Source: Nitrososphaera_A sp036522495 (GTDB lineage: Archaea; Thermoproteota; Nitrososphaeria; Nitrososphaerales; Nitrososphaeraceae). From it: DNA of 30,266 bases. Shown here piece by piece: positions 1 to 7,309 of the stretch (within the stretch, counting starts at the first letter, position 1; every line of letters starts with the position of its first letter). The position numbers and the translations under genes are program-made. The notes below the pieces were generated by a model. That model did not search any database, was not told where the DNA came from, and was given only the letters and a program-made list of their open reading frames with translations. The stretch spans positions 1-30,266 of the forward strand of contig DATDFS010000046.1 of NCBI GenBank assembly GCA_036522495.1, given 5' to 3'.

Positions 1-186
1 ACCGCCATTCATTCTCGCCATCATCCTTTTTCTTAGGTAGAAGTTAATCAGCAAGAAGGCGCCGATTATGGTAACTAGAGATATTGGAAATGGCATTAGT
101 AGCGAGACTGTAAGGCTTATGCCTACTGATATTCCCATCCATACCAGTTGGTTGAGAAGAAACTGTTTATTATTATTCAAATTCAA
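1..186 (-). CDS. Partial two-helix membrane protein (3' end beyond window)
   Basis: The minus strand is open from a TTG at 186 to the window edge (62 codons seen), so the C-terminus is missing. The TTG is chosen because a Shine-Dalgarno-like AAGGTGAG lies 5 bases upstream (plus-strand 192-199) and an in-frame TGA lies just before it. After an Asn-rich start, residues about 15-31 and 33-48 are hydrophobic and can form two membrane helices joined by a proline-containing turn (MPFP), followed by a basic stretch (YLRKRMMARM) likely on the cytoplasmic side. No family is recognised. It diverges from the interrupted PepSY gene at 355. Confidence 0.55.
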   Translation of the reverse strand, partial: MNLNNNKQFLLNQLVWMGISVGISLTVSLLMPFPISLVTIIGAFLLINFYLRKRMMARMNGG

Positions 187-354
187 CTTTACTCACCTTC
201 TCTTCACTACGGTAAGATTATCCAACACAATATTAAGAACTTGATTAACCTTGTTAACTTACAACGTTACTCACATGGGTTAGCATGGTTTAACTTAATC
301 TGTACTTTTATTCCCTACAGGAATTACATTCCTGAGAGGTGAACAATAGAACAA

Positions 355-936
355 ATGAGAAACAGAAATTTGGTGATAGTTGCAATCCTGTCTATAATCG
401 CATCGACAATAAGTGGGATTTTGGTTTCAACATATGCGCAGCAAGTAAATGCTCAGAACTAGACTGGAAGTACAAGTAGTAGTAGAAGTACTAACCCAAT
501 AAAGAACAATCCTTCCGCTGGAGCTGCTAACTCAAATTGGACCGGTTCAATACAGCTCTCTTCCACATTATCACAAACTATAGAATCGAGAGTACGTACA
601 TCCTTAAGTAATGCTATTACAGTTGCAGAAAAAACAGTAGGTGCAAATTCGCATGCTACTTCTGGTAGACTCACAGCTGAAAACGGGTTCTTAGTATATT
701 CAGTTTGGGTCAGAAATCCTACAAATAACAGCCTGCATAGGATCATAATAGACGCCGGTAATGGAAAAGTATTGGCAAATCAACAACCATCTCTGATGGG
801 ATATTATCATCATGGTTTTGGTCGTGGCGGTATAGGTAGACATTTAGGATTTATGGGTAGCCATAACCGTGGGATGTTTATGCATCAAAACTTAGATGAT
901 TATCAAGGAGCATTAGTAAATCAAGGCTTGATCTGA
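355..936 (+). pseudogene. Secreted PepSY-type protein interrupted by an in-frame TAG
   Basis: One frame runs 193 codons from ATG 355 to TGA 934-936, broken only by TAG at 460-462 (codon 36). Codons 1-35 encode a typical signal peptide with a hydrophobic core ending ...TYAQQ. Past the TAG, a Ser/Asn-rich linker leads to about 110 residues that resemble a PepSY domain: a helix with SNAITVAEKTVG, then strands containing GFLVYSVWVRNP and HRIIIDAGNGKVL. The end is rich in His, Gly and Met. No good start codon lies between the TAG and the domain, so without readthrough the domain is not made. PepSY proteins are usually secreted or membrane associated and often modulate proteases. The single lesion suggests a recent mutation, a sequencing error or recoding. 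Confidence 0.7.
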
Positions 937-980
937 AGAAGATATCTCCAAAACCAAGGACCACTGATTGCCTACAATAA

Positions 981-987
981 TTTTTTT
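981..987 (+). terminator. Oligo-T tract downstream of the PepSY frame
   Basis: A run of seven T lies 45 bases after the stop at 936. Archaeal transcription commonly ends at oligo-T tracts without a hairpin. The call rests on position and composition alone. Confidence 0.3.
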
Positions 988-1091
988 CTTGTACTATTCA
1001 CAGAATGTCAATTTATTATTATTATTAATTATTCTGGTCTCTGTTTAGTACCTGATGCTTCTTCATGTTTTTCACATATTGTAACAATCTT

Positions 1092-2069
1092 TTAAGGAGG
1101 CTGTATTTCTCTTACACTAAAATCCTTAATATCCACATCAGTTGCCTCATCCCATCTAAATATTGCTAGGGGACCGCCCCATGTTATAATTTGATCAGGA
1201 TTCCCTCCACAAACTTCACCCCCATCTCCCCATCCGCCGGAATCAATTAATTGGTATGCTTTCATCCACCTGTTGTCGCTGTTTGGATCTACCCAGATTT
1301 CTAATTTTACAACAGTTTTGCCCTCCTGTTGCGTGTTATACATTATTGCCTTAAAGCCTATAAATTTACCAGTACTGATAGCTGGTGAAGGATGGTATTC
1401 AGTAGATACAATGTGTGCATGCCACTGTTCTTTTTCCCATCTAACATCCCCGGTGCTCCAAAGTATATGCGCATTATACGAGGTGCCGTAACAAACGTCA
1501 GGGGCTATAGTGCCGAAGTGTCTTCCACCCCTTGCCTCCCATGTCCATCCCCCTTTATCAGTGGCAAAACTTGATCCCGTCGTTGATAGTAATTTAGCAT
1601 ACCCAGTCACCTCTACATTCTTCCAGTCGTTGGGTGACTGCATATAACCTTTCGTCTCCAACTCCTTTTCATCTATAACTACCTTACTCTCATCATAACC
1701 TGATGAAGTAAGTGCACCGTATCTGACCTCGTCTTGGCAGCAACTTCCACCAGATTGAACTGGTTGGATTATTTGTTGTTGCTGGTTGTTGAATGCTACT
1801 TTCCATGAGCCATCAGGATTCTGAGTCATATGTGGAGTCTTTGCTGTTCTTGGATCGTTATTTGGATCGTGCATATTCATGAACCATTCTTCTCCCCCCG
1901 GTTTTGATGGGTAGATTTCCCTTATCCCAAATTTATCAAATCCAGCAACGACCACAGGCCTGCGAATTAGAATATTGTTAACAGTATAATACAATACAAC
2001 GGAAGCAATAATAATTACAATTGCGCCAATTAACGCCACTAATAGTTTTTTGTTCAGATTTAATCCCAC
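1092..2069 (-). CDS. Membrane-anchored secreted protein, possibly lectin/glucanase-like fold
   Basis: 325 residues. Residues about 8-30 (LLVALIGAIVIIIASVVLYY) form one signal-anchor helix after a short basic N-terminus, so most of the protein should face outside. The exterior part is rich in Trp, Gly and aromatic residues with several Cys, including a CC pair near residue 109 and single Cys in DVCYGTSY and GEVCGGNP. Blocks such as GGWTWEARGGRH, WHAHIVSTEYHP and VVKLEIWVDPNSDNRW resemble beta-sandwich carbohydrate-binding or polysaccharide-lyase-like proteins. That comparison is an inference from texture, and no catalytic motif is assigned. The gene is monocistronic here. It ends 155 bases from the convergent PepSY frame and is divergent from the zinc-binding protein gene at 2272. 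Confidence 0.75.
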   Translation of the reverse strand: MGLNLNKKLLVALIGAIVIIIASVVLYYTVNNILIRRPVVVAGFDKFGIREIYPSKPGGEEWFMNMHDPNNDPRTAKTPHMTQNPDGSWKVAFNNQQQQIIQPVQSGGSCCQDEVRYGALTSSGYDESKVVIDEKELETKGYMQSPNDWKNVEVTGYAKLLSTTGSSFATDKGGWTWEARGGRHFGTIAPDVCYGTSYNAHILWSTGDVRWEKEQWHAHIVSTEYHPSPAISTGKFIGFKAIMYNTQQEGKTVVKLEIWVDPNSDNRWMKAYQLIDSGGWGDGGEVCGGNPDQIITWGGPLAIFRWDEATDVDIKDFSVREIQPP

Positions 2070-2222
2070 CTGTTGTACTGGCTATAATCCTATTGGTTCG
2101 TTCGTTCTGTACAAGAAATGCTTTCAATATTCTACTATGTTGAAACTGCTACATTGCATGGCGACAGAAATGATATTACAAATAAATGTTCAGTTATTAA
2201 CTTCTTTATATATACATCCATA

Positions 2223-2259
2223 AATGTTATTAACATAACTTTATATTATTAATAACATT
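2223..2259 (+). promoter_or_regulatory. Inverted-repeat operator flanking the TATA box of the metal-binding protein gene
   Basis: A perfect 11-base inverted repeat, AATGTTATTAA at 2223-2233 and TTAATAACATT at 2249-2259, brackets the TATA-like ACTTTATATT at 2238-2247. The TATA centre lies about 28 bases before the ATG at 2272, as expected for a leaderless archaeal transcript. The left arm contains GTTATTAAC (2226-2234), and a further direct copy of that 9-mer lies at 2193-2201. A protein bound here would cover TATA and TFB contacts, so a metal-responsive repressor (DtxR/MntR or Fur/Zur type) is the natural inference. The regulator is not identified. Confidence 0.6.
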
Positions 2260-2271
2260 GTAGAAGCAAAT

Positions 2272-3297
2272 ATGAATCCGATTACAAAGAGTTTGATGGC
2301 GCAATTAGTGGCAATGCTATTAGCTGCTACTACTATTATATCAACACCAATGAAGGTAGTTGCTGCAAATTCCCCTTCTTCAAACGCCACAAATGCAAAC
2401 ACTACAAATGCTTCAATTTACCAAATTGTCATAAAGAACAGTACGATAATAAACGAAGGTTCATCTAATCAAGTCAGAATCAAAGTTGTTGCATCGTTCT
2501 TTCCAATTTATGAATTTGTTAAGGCTGTTGGAGGGGATAGAATAGATGCATCGGTCCTTATTCCTATTGGGGCAGAGCCTCATGACTTTGATCCTACCAT
2601 ACAACAAATACAGAATGTTCAAACGGCAGATATGTTAGTATATAATGGTGCAGGAATGGAAGCTAACTGGATAAACAAGACTAGTCCAAAGTTTTCAGTT
2701 GATAGCAGCAAGGGGACAAACTTACTTGCAGGTAATGACCCCGCTATTCACGCACCAGCTGATCCTCATATATGGCTAGATCCAATACTGGCAATACATC
2801 AAGTTGAAAACATTCGTGATGGATTGGTAAAGGTGGACCCAAAGAATGCAGCCTACTATAATCAGAATGCTCAAAAGTTTATTGCACAACTCAAATCTTT
2901 AGATGCTTCTATAAAATCACAACTTTCTAGCTCTAATTGTCAAAAAAGAGACTTTGTAACATTTCATCAAGCCTTTGCATACTTTGCAAAAGAATATGGC
3001 CTAAACCAGCATAGCATTCATCAAGGCTTAACTCCAGAAGGAGAAATACTACCACAAAGACTGGTTGAAATTGTAAAGCTTGCCGATAATTTAGGAATAA
3101 ATGTTATTTACTCTGAGGATTTAATCGATCCTCGTTCGGCTCAAACCATTGCTCAAGAAATTCCCAACGGTAAAGTGATGGTCCTAAGTCCAATCGAAGG
3201 GATAAAACCAGATGAGCAAAAAACAGGCGTTGGATACCTGGATAAGATGAATCAAGATATAGCTGCTCTTAAGGTAGGTCTTCAGTGCAGGGCATAG
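2272..3297 (+). CDS. znuA: Zinc/manganese ABC transporter substrate-binding protein (ZnuA-like)
   Basis: 341 residues of the cluster A-I (ZnuA/PsaA) metal-binding family. It captures Zn2+ or Mn2+ outside the membrane and delivers it to an ABC permease. A signal sequence covers residues about 5-31, followed by an Asn/Thr/Ser-rich linker to about residue 66. The core has VVASFFPIYEFVKAVGGD, then GAEPHDFDPT (H104), DPHIWLDP (H166), TFHQAFAYFA (H232) and an acidic SEDLIDPRS loop (about 281-289), matching the four metal ligands of the family. His rather than Glu at the third site is typical of the zinc-type members. No permease or ATPase gene follows in this window, so the partners must be elsewhere or lost. 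The start at 2272 fits the leaderless promoter. Confidence 0.93.
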   Translation: MNPITKSLMAQLVAMLLAATTIISTPMKVVAANSPSSNATNANTTNASIYQIVIKNSTIINEGSSNQVRIKVVASFFPIYEFVKAVGGDRIDASVLIPIGAEPHDFDPTIQQIQNVQTADMLVYNGAGMEANWINKTSPKFSVDSSKGTNLLAGNDPAIHAPADPHIWLDPILAIHQVENIRDGLVKVDPKNAAYYNQNAQKFIAQLKSLDASIKSQLSSSNCQKRDFVTFHQAFAYFAKEYGLNQHSIHQGLTPEGEILPQRLVEIVKLADNLGINVIYSEDLIDPRSAQTIAQEIPNGKVMVLSPIEGIKPDEQKTGVGYLDKMNQDIAALKVGLQCRA

Positions 3298-3351
3298 CAG
3301 CAAAGATAACCGTTCTCAAGGATGTGGCATATAGCTACAAACTTGCTGTTC

Positions 3352-3450
3352 TCACTTTTCCGCTTTCAGCAATGAATATGTTAACACGCCTGCAGCTATA
3401 ACAAGAGATGATACAAATAGAACCAAAATTGCCCCAAATTTATTTCTCAC
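3352..3450 (-). CDS. kdpF: KdpF-like single-helix peptide
   Basis: A 32-codon frame begins at GTG 3450, with GAGG about 8 bases upstream overlapping the kdpC stop. It encodes a basic start (MRNKF), one membrane helix (about residues 5-24) and an end TYSLLKAEK. Length, single helix and the Y-x-L-L-x-A-E ending resemble KdpF, the small stabilising subunit of the Kdp potassium-pumping ATPase, whose E. coli form ends YLVYALINAEAF. It follows a KdpC fragment by 9 bases on the same strand, which strengthens the assignment. KdpA and KdpB are absent: downstream the sequence runs into the convergent znuA end. It may be a non-functional leftover. Confidence 0.5.
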   Translation of the reverse strand: MRNKFGAILVLFVSSLVIAAGVLTYSLLKAEK

Positions 3451-3459
3451 CTGCCATCC

Positions 3460-3690
3460 TCACTGCTGCCTGTCTGTAGGAACTCCATAAGACGCAGGAT
3501 ACTTCTTTACCAATTCCATCTTCAATTCCAATACGTTACATGGTCCTGGAGCAAATGCCGATAAGTTACTGACTTTATTTGTTTCTATATTCGGTTCAAG
3601 CAGTGTTCTTATGGTGCTGCGTGGTATTCCAGTAGCCTTACTAATATTTGAAACCTGTACGAAGGCAATGTCAGGAGCCTGCGAGTACAA
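3460..3690 (-). pseudogene. kdpC: Truncated KdpC, C-terminal half only
   Basis: 76 codons from a TTG at 3690 to TGA at 3460. The sequence matches the C-terminal half of KdpC, the accessory subunit of the KdpFABC potassium ATPase: APDIAFVQVSNISKATGIP corresponds to the family's DPxIS...QVPRIAKARGL region, then IRTLLEPN to VRxLVExH, and CNVLELKMEL to VNVLxLNLAL. A full KdpC is about 190 residues with an N-terminal membrane helix and a GSLIGQ..F..RPS region. None of that is found upstream in any frame, and an in-frame TAG lies two codons before the TTG. I read it as a truncated relic, followed directly by a KdpF-like frame. Its first 23 bases overlap a small plus-strand gene. Confidence 0.6.
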
Positions 3691-3823
3691 AACCTACTTC
3701 AAAAAACAGGAGGCGTTCATTGAAGAAGAGAATGAAAACAAGCATGTGGCGATAATTAGTGTAGCAGCAATGGCAGCAGTCCTGATATTTGTAGCTTGGA
3801 TTCTAGGCCGCCAGTACTGTTGA
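3668..3823 (+). CDS. Small tail-anchored membrane protein
   Basis: 51 residues from ATG 3668. A hydrophilic N-terminal half with a Lys/Glu-rich stretch (KKQEAFIEEENENKH) is followed by one helix (VAIISVAAMAAVLIFVAWIL) and a short tail GRQYC, giving a tail-anchored or N-in/C-out layout. An AT-rich TAATATTTG about 25 bases upstream could be the TATA box of a leaderless transcript. It sits where kdpC breaks off and its 5' end overlaps that relic head-to-head by 23 bases. No family is recognised. A longer in-frame start at 3611 is possible but would read through kdpC-derived sequence. Confidence 0.5.
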   Translation: MSGACEYKTYFKKQEAFIEEENENKHVAIISVAAMAAVLIFVAWILGRQYC

Positions 3824-3941
3824 AGACAGCCGATCTACAAAGAATTCAAGATTGCACTTAGATTGTTATATATTACTATCATCACTGCCAACTGCAATCT
3901 ATAGCTAGAACTACTACAAAGAAACCGCTGGAATCGAGTCT

Positions 3942-4670
3942 TTATCTACCTTGGTCAACAATATCTTCAAAAGATTTTTTCTTGTACAAGTATTTAATGT
4001 AGAGTGAATTTATTATTATCGCTGTTACAAGGCCATAAAACATGTTAAACGCTAACGCACCAATTATGATCCTGTTTTCCATAGATAATATATCACCTAT
4101 TACAAGAGATACAACCCTGCCTGTTGGGTCTTGCTGTGTTATCATAGGGGCTTCTTTAATATTATTCAGTGCTGGAAGTACCATTGAATATGTTATGGGA
4201 ATAAATAAAACTAGCCAAAGGGCAAAGCCGAAGCATATGCCATAAACAGGTGCGTATTTATTTATAGTCCTTAATATGTCTGTTTTATTATTATAAATAT
4301 GTGTAATAAATGGTATTGCCATAACGATACCAATAAGACTTCCTGCTGCAAAATGTAATAGCAATCCAGCTATAATCATATAAACTGAATATGAGTGAGA
4401 TTGAGTAATTGTTGATACGATAACAACATAGAAAGCGCCTGCTGGAACAGGTGTGATTTTTTCTACCATCATAATTAATGTACTTATCCCAATAGACGAA
4501 ATCAATCCAGCTATTAGTCCAAAAACGATCATCTTCAGTCGAAATTCGAGTTGATGTGATAGACCAACTTTAGCCTTATCATTGTGATTTCTTGATCGTA
4601 TCATATTTACATGTATAGATGAATGTAATATTTCTACTTTTATATCAGATACAATATAATTATTCATCAT
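3942..4670 (-). CDS. Polytopic membrane protein, stand-alone form of the NDH-2 fusion's membrane domain
   Basis: 242 residues with about five membrane helices (near 47-69, 78-90, 97-120, 140-166 and 200-225). The segment YMIIAGLLLHFAAGSLIGI (about 97-115), followed by NNKTDIL and NKYAPVYGICFGF, matches SVIIAGILIHIVTGTSIGI plus YKTNIL and NGLRYGLLVGT in the N-terminal domain of the 708-residue protein at 10074-12200. The two share a membrane domain with an invariant His (H106 here) inside a helix and a Gly-Ser/Thr-Ile-Gly turn. The shared helix with a buried His could bind a cofactor or quinone, but that is speculation. ATG ATG at 4670/4667 both work. A TATA-like GATATATTA lies 22-31 bases upstream. 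Confidence 0.8.
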   Translation of the reverse strand: MMNNYIVSDIKVEILHSSIHVNMIRSRNHNDKAKVGLSHQLEFRLKMIVFGLIAGLISSIGISTLIMMVEKITPVPAGAFYVVIVSTITQSHSYSVYMIIAGLLLHFAAGSLIGIVMAIPFITHIYNNKTDILRTINKYAPVYGICFGFALWLVLFIPITYSMVLPALNNIKEAPMITQQDPTGRVVSLVIGDILSMENRIIIGALAFNMFYGLVTAIIINSLYIKYLYKKKSFEDIVDQGR

Positions 4671-4691
4671 TTGATATGAAAAAAATTAAAA

Positions 4692-4701
4692 TGATATATT
4701 A
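4692..4701 (-). promoter_or_regulatory. TATA-like box for the 242-residue membrane protein
   Basis: On the minus strand AATAATATATCA covers this stretch, 22-31 bases before the ATG at 4670, the spacing expected for leaderless archaeal promoters. Confidence 0.4.
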
Positions 4702-4873
4702 TTCTAGAGTACATAATGCAATTTTTGGATAGTCATCCGCTTCTCTAGGCGTTCTATCGTTTTCGTAGTTGGAAATACGTAGTTGTAATGACAAGACGAA
4801 GATAATAATAATGAACAAGCGAAGATAACGAAAAACCATCCCACCGAGTCAATCGTTGTAGAAGTATTGTTAG

Positions 4874-5159
4874 CAATGTGATTTCACCAACAATGACAGT
4901 ACTATAGATCTGGCAGAGCGAACTTTTGTCTATCAATATTGCAGCAGATATAGAGTAGACAAGGTTGAGATATCTTGGATTTATGAGGACAGGGAATATA
5001 TAAAATGATACTTGGATTATCGAAATAGTATTAGAATAATTTGACGTTGATACCGATCGCTATGCCACTATAATGGATAAGGTCTTGTTCAAGGAAAAAC
5101 AGAAATGGGGCTCGAGAAGAAAGCACATGGCACTACTCCTATCTGCTAGATTGACCTGA
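4874..5159 (+). pseudogene. Decayed reading frame of unknown family
   Basis: Three plus-strand pieces have protein-like composition and together look like one eroded gene. 4874-5008 encodes 44 codons ending EISWIYEDREYIK before TGA. A shifted frame then gives NDTWIIEIVLE and a TAA. 5040-5159 gives FDVDTDRYATIMDKVLFKEK and a basic end LLLSARLT before TGA. ATG 5073 could start a 28-residue remnant. The last 20 bases overlap the convergent dioxygenase gene. Family unknown. Open frames of this length can arise by chance in AT-rich DNA, so support is modest. The rest of 4671-5138 shows nothing else. Confidence 0.3.
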
Positions 5160-6071
5160 ATTTAGCACAATATTGAATGTCCCAAGATAGGATTGCTTGT
5201 CCTTGGTCAGATTAAGCATCAGATGCTCTCCACTATTTCTGGGTATCATGCCATCTGTTGAGGCTCCTGTGTATATTCCATCTTGTTCGTTAGTCGTTTG
5301 GGGAGGTCCATGGTTACTGTATGGAGGTTGCATGCTCACTTGCTGGTTGATAGAATTGTTAAAGTAAAGCTGCGCTGTCCACTCCAAAGTTTTCTCTGAT
5401 CCATTAAAGGTGCGGACTTTGTCGTGTATGTGGATGGCTCTACCTTGATACCAGCCTGGATAAATCGTGGTGAATCGAACAGTCCCATTGTTGTCTGTCA
5501 TTTGATATCCTCGAAGGAACTTCTTTCCCATAGTCCCTTGGTCCTTAACACCTGAATAGACGCCCTGAGAGTTGGCATGCCATATGTCCACTCGCGCTCC
5601 TTTGAGAGGAGTACATGAGCCATTATCTATGCTATAGATGTGAACTACAAGATGTAATGGAATGCCTTGTTGCACCGAACTGTCTGAGGGATCCGACCTA
5701 ATGTCAGAGCGGTTGGGCATCCCGTCGACAAAGTATGGGCCTTCGGTCTGTTGTGGTGTACCTTGGAGTTTCATCGACGAGGGTATCAGTCTGCATGTCT
5801 TGTTTGTTGATGCACTGATTTGAGATGCAGATAGCTCGGCTGAAGGTGGTGGGAATGGTCGGGAAGAAGGAGGAGGAGGCGTTGCTGTCGAGGTTAACGA
5901 TGATGTAGTTTGATTAATACCTGTTGTTGTTTGTGCAAAAGAGTTTGGCAGGTTAACAAAAGTTGAGTAGGTCAAAATCAGAGTAAGAGATAGTATTATT
6001 ACAGCTTTTGTGGATATTGTTATTATAGATGGAATTTTCAGCTTATTATGTCTTAATATCATGGTTATCAT
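5139..6071 (-). CDS. Secreted or membrane-anchored intradiol ring-cleavage dioxygenase
   Basis: 310 residues. A hydrophobic helix (about 20-42) and a Thr/Ser/Pro-rich linker (about 47-90) place the enzyme outside the membrane. The catalytic part starts near TEGPYFVDG and carries the Fe(III) ligands of protocatechuate/catechol dioxygenases: Y172 in IWHANSQGVYSG, Y208 in YPGWYQGR, H214 and H216 in HIH. Such enzymes split catechol-type rings between the two hydroxyls using O2. Extracellular forms are known as a separate group, and the natural substrate here is unknown. Start at 6071 is supported by AAAGGAG about 8 bases upstream. No catechol-pathway partner genes are nearby. Confidence 0.88.
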   Translation of the reverse strand: MITMILRHNKLKIPSIITISTKAVIILSLTLILTYSTFVNLPNSFAQTTTGINQTTSSLTSTATPPPPSSRPFPPPSAELSASQISASTNKTCRLIPSSMKLQGTPQQTEGPYFVDGMPNRSDIRSDPSDSSVQQGIPLHLVVHIYSIDNGSCTPLKGARVDIWHANSQGVYSGVKDQGTMGKKFLRGYQMTDNNGTVRFTTIYPGWYQGRAIHIHDKVRTFNGSEKTLEWTAQLYFNNSINQQVSMQPPYSNHGPPQTTNEQDGIYTGASTDGMIPRNSGEHLMLNLTKDKQSYLGTFNIVLNSGQSSR

Positions 6072-6183
6072 CCTAGCTGCTCCTTTTGACTAACTTTTAA
6101 TTTCGCCATTGTCCTGTCTTTTGCCAAAATAACCGCAGTTGTTATTATATAAGCAACCTGTGCAAATTCGCATGCCATGTCTA

Positions 6184-6543
6184 TTATGTCCTCATCCCAC
6201 CTCTAACAGTACCAGGGTTGTCAGGGAATCTTGTTATTACATATAACATTATGAAACCTAAATTCTCTCCAATTCCTACATAATACCATGGCCTTGCCCA
6301 TCTTTTTATGATGGGCAATATCCAGAAAATTTGGGCAATACCTGATCCTAGAAAGAATATCGCTATTGACGAAAGTCTAATCAGCATAGGATGTGAGAGT
6401 GGCATATACAGATGTACTATTACCGCTATTGCAGTAGCAACTGCAGCAGCAACAAAGTAATACTGGTAGTATTGAAAAGGGGCAATTTGTCTTGATATAT
6501 TGTACATTCCCGTTTTATCCTTCCATTTATTAGGTTTTGTCAT
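6184..6543 (-). CDS. Four-helix membrane protein
   Basis: 119 residues with helices near 28-47, 54-75, 85-103 and possibly one more. The block IAIFFLGSGIAQIFWILPII is followed by KRWARPWYYVGIGEN and the end ITRFPDNPGTVRGG. The ending resembles a motif (ITR.P.NPITGR) I associate with small membrane proteins of ammonia-oxidising archaea that occur near copper and redox proteins. That association is recollection, not checked. An AGAGGAAG site lies about 3 bases before ATG 6543. It is 112 bases upstream of the dioxygenase gene on the same strand, so co-transcription is possible. A decayed paralogue lies at 9806-10027. Confidence 0.7.
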   Translation of the reverse strand: MTKPNKWKDKTGMYNISRQIAPFQYYQYYFVAAAVATAIAVIVHLYMPLSHPMLIRLSSIAIFFLGSGIAQIFWILPIIKRWARPWYYVGIGENLGFIMLYVITRFPDNPGTVRGGMRT

Positions 6544-7030
6544 ATCTTCCTCTCATAGATAATATTTAGGTATATTGCAAGGCCTACTACATAAATCAAA
6601 CAGGGATTCTTATGATGTCCATAAGTTAAGTTATGGTGATAGGAACAGAAAGTGATAAACAAAACAAATATGAAGATCAGAATTCACTTGCTATAGATTA
6701 TAGAACTCCTTAAGGTACATCTAAAATGTCATAATAATGATGGAATTTATGAATACTAGTCTGATAATACCAATAATAACAACAATACAAATTTTCAAGC
6801 GCAATGACAAATATTAATAATAAACAGTGACTACTATTTTATTCAGAGACAGCTAAGGTAGAAAATATTAGATTATGGTGGATAAACTCGATCTAAAAAT
6901 ACATAATAGAAAACATTTCAACGATTTTATAATTCAGGTCGATTGTAGGTGATGATGGAGAAATGTCCTAATGAAGTCTATGATACTGATTGCCATAACA
7001 CTATTCTTGGAACACCCTTAACTGACATAG
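6544..7030. other. Intergenic AT-rich region without a supported gene
   Basis: 487 bases with dense stops in all frames. It should hold the promoter of the four-helix membrane protein (TAAATATTATC on the minus strand near 6555-6570). I see no RNA gene or repeat. Confidence 0.5.
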
Positions 7031-7177
7031 CATAATAAAGGTCGTCAACGAGTACCAATAAATAAAGATCTTATGATCACAGTTACTTCTTTAGATAATA
7101 ATGCAACATCTGATTGCCAGGTATCTGTTACTACAAATGATATAAAGGTCATATCAATATACATTGTCGCTTTATAG
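7031..7177 (+). pseudogene. Decayed fragment of a secreted Ig-like domain protein
   Basis: A 48-codon open stretch between TAG at 7028-7030 and TAG at 7175-7177 reads GRQRVPINKDLMITVTS, then DNNATSDCQVSVTTNDIK. It parallels the Ig-like domain of the protein at 24604-25431, where KGQQVPIGENLTVFGITG is followed by a Cys in SHCQVFVIANSVK. Spacing between the Val-Pro-Ile and Cys-Gln-Val blocks is nearly equal. No signal peptide and no rest of the domain are found, so it is best read as a relic of a paralogue. ATG 7072 could start a 34-residue peptide, but that lacks the first strand. Confidence 0.5.
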
Positions 7178-7309
7178 TGCAAAGGTTACGGGGGTATATC
7201 TATGCCTATAACTATAACAACATAGCAATGCCAGCAATGACAACATAGGGGTGTGTATTGGTACCGCTGCGTACAATTAATGAAAACTTTTATTGCTGTC
7301 CTTTGTTTT

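Noticed and set aside
4754..4936. 60-codon minus-strand frame
   Set aside because: Low-complexity hydrophobic composition with no promoter; the plus strand here carries the better supported relic.
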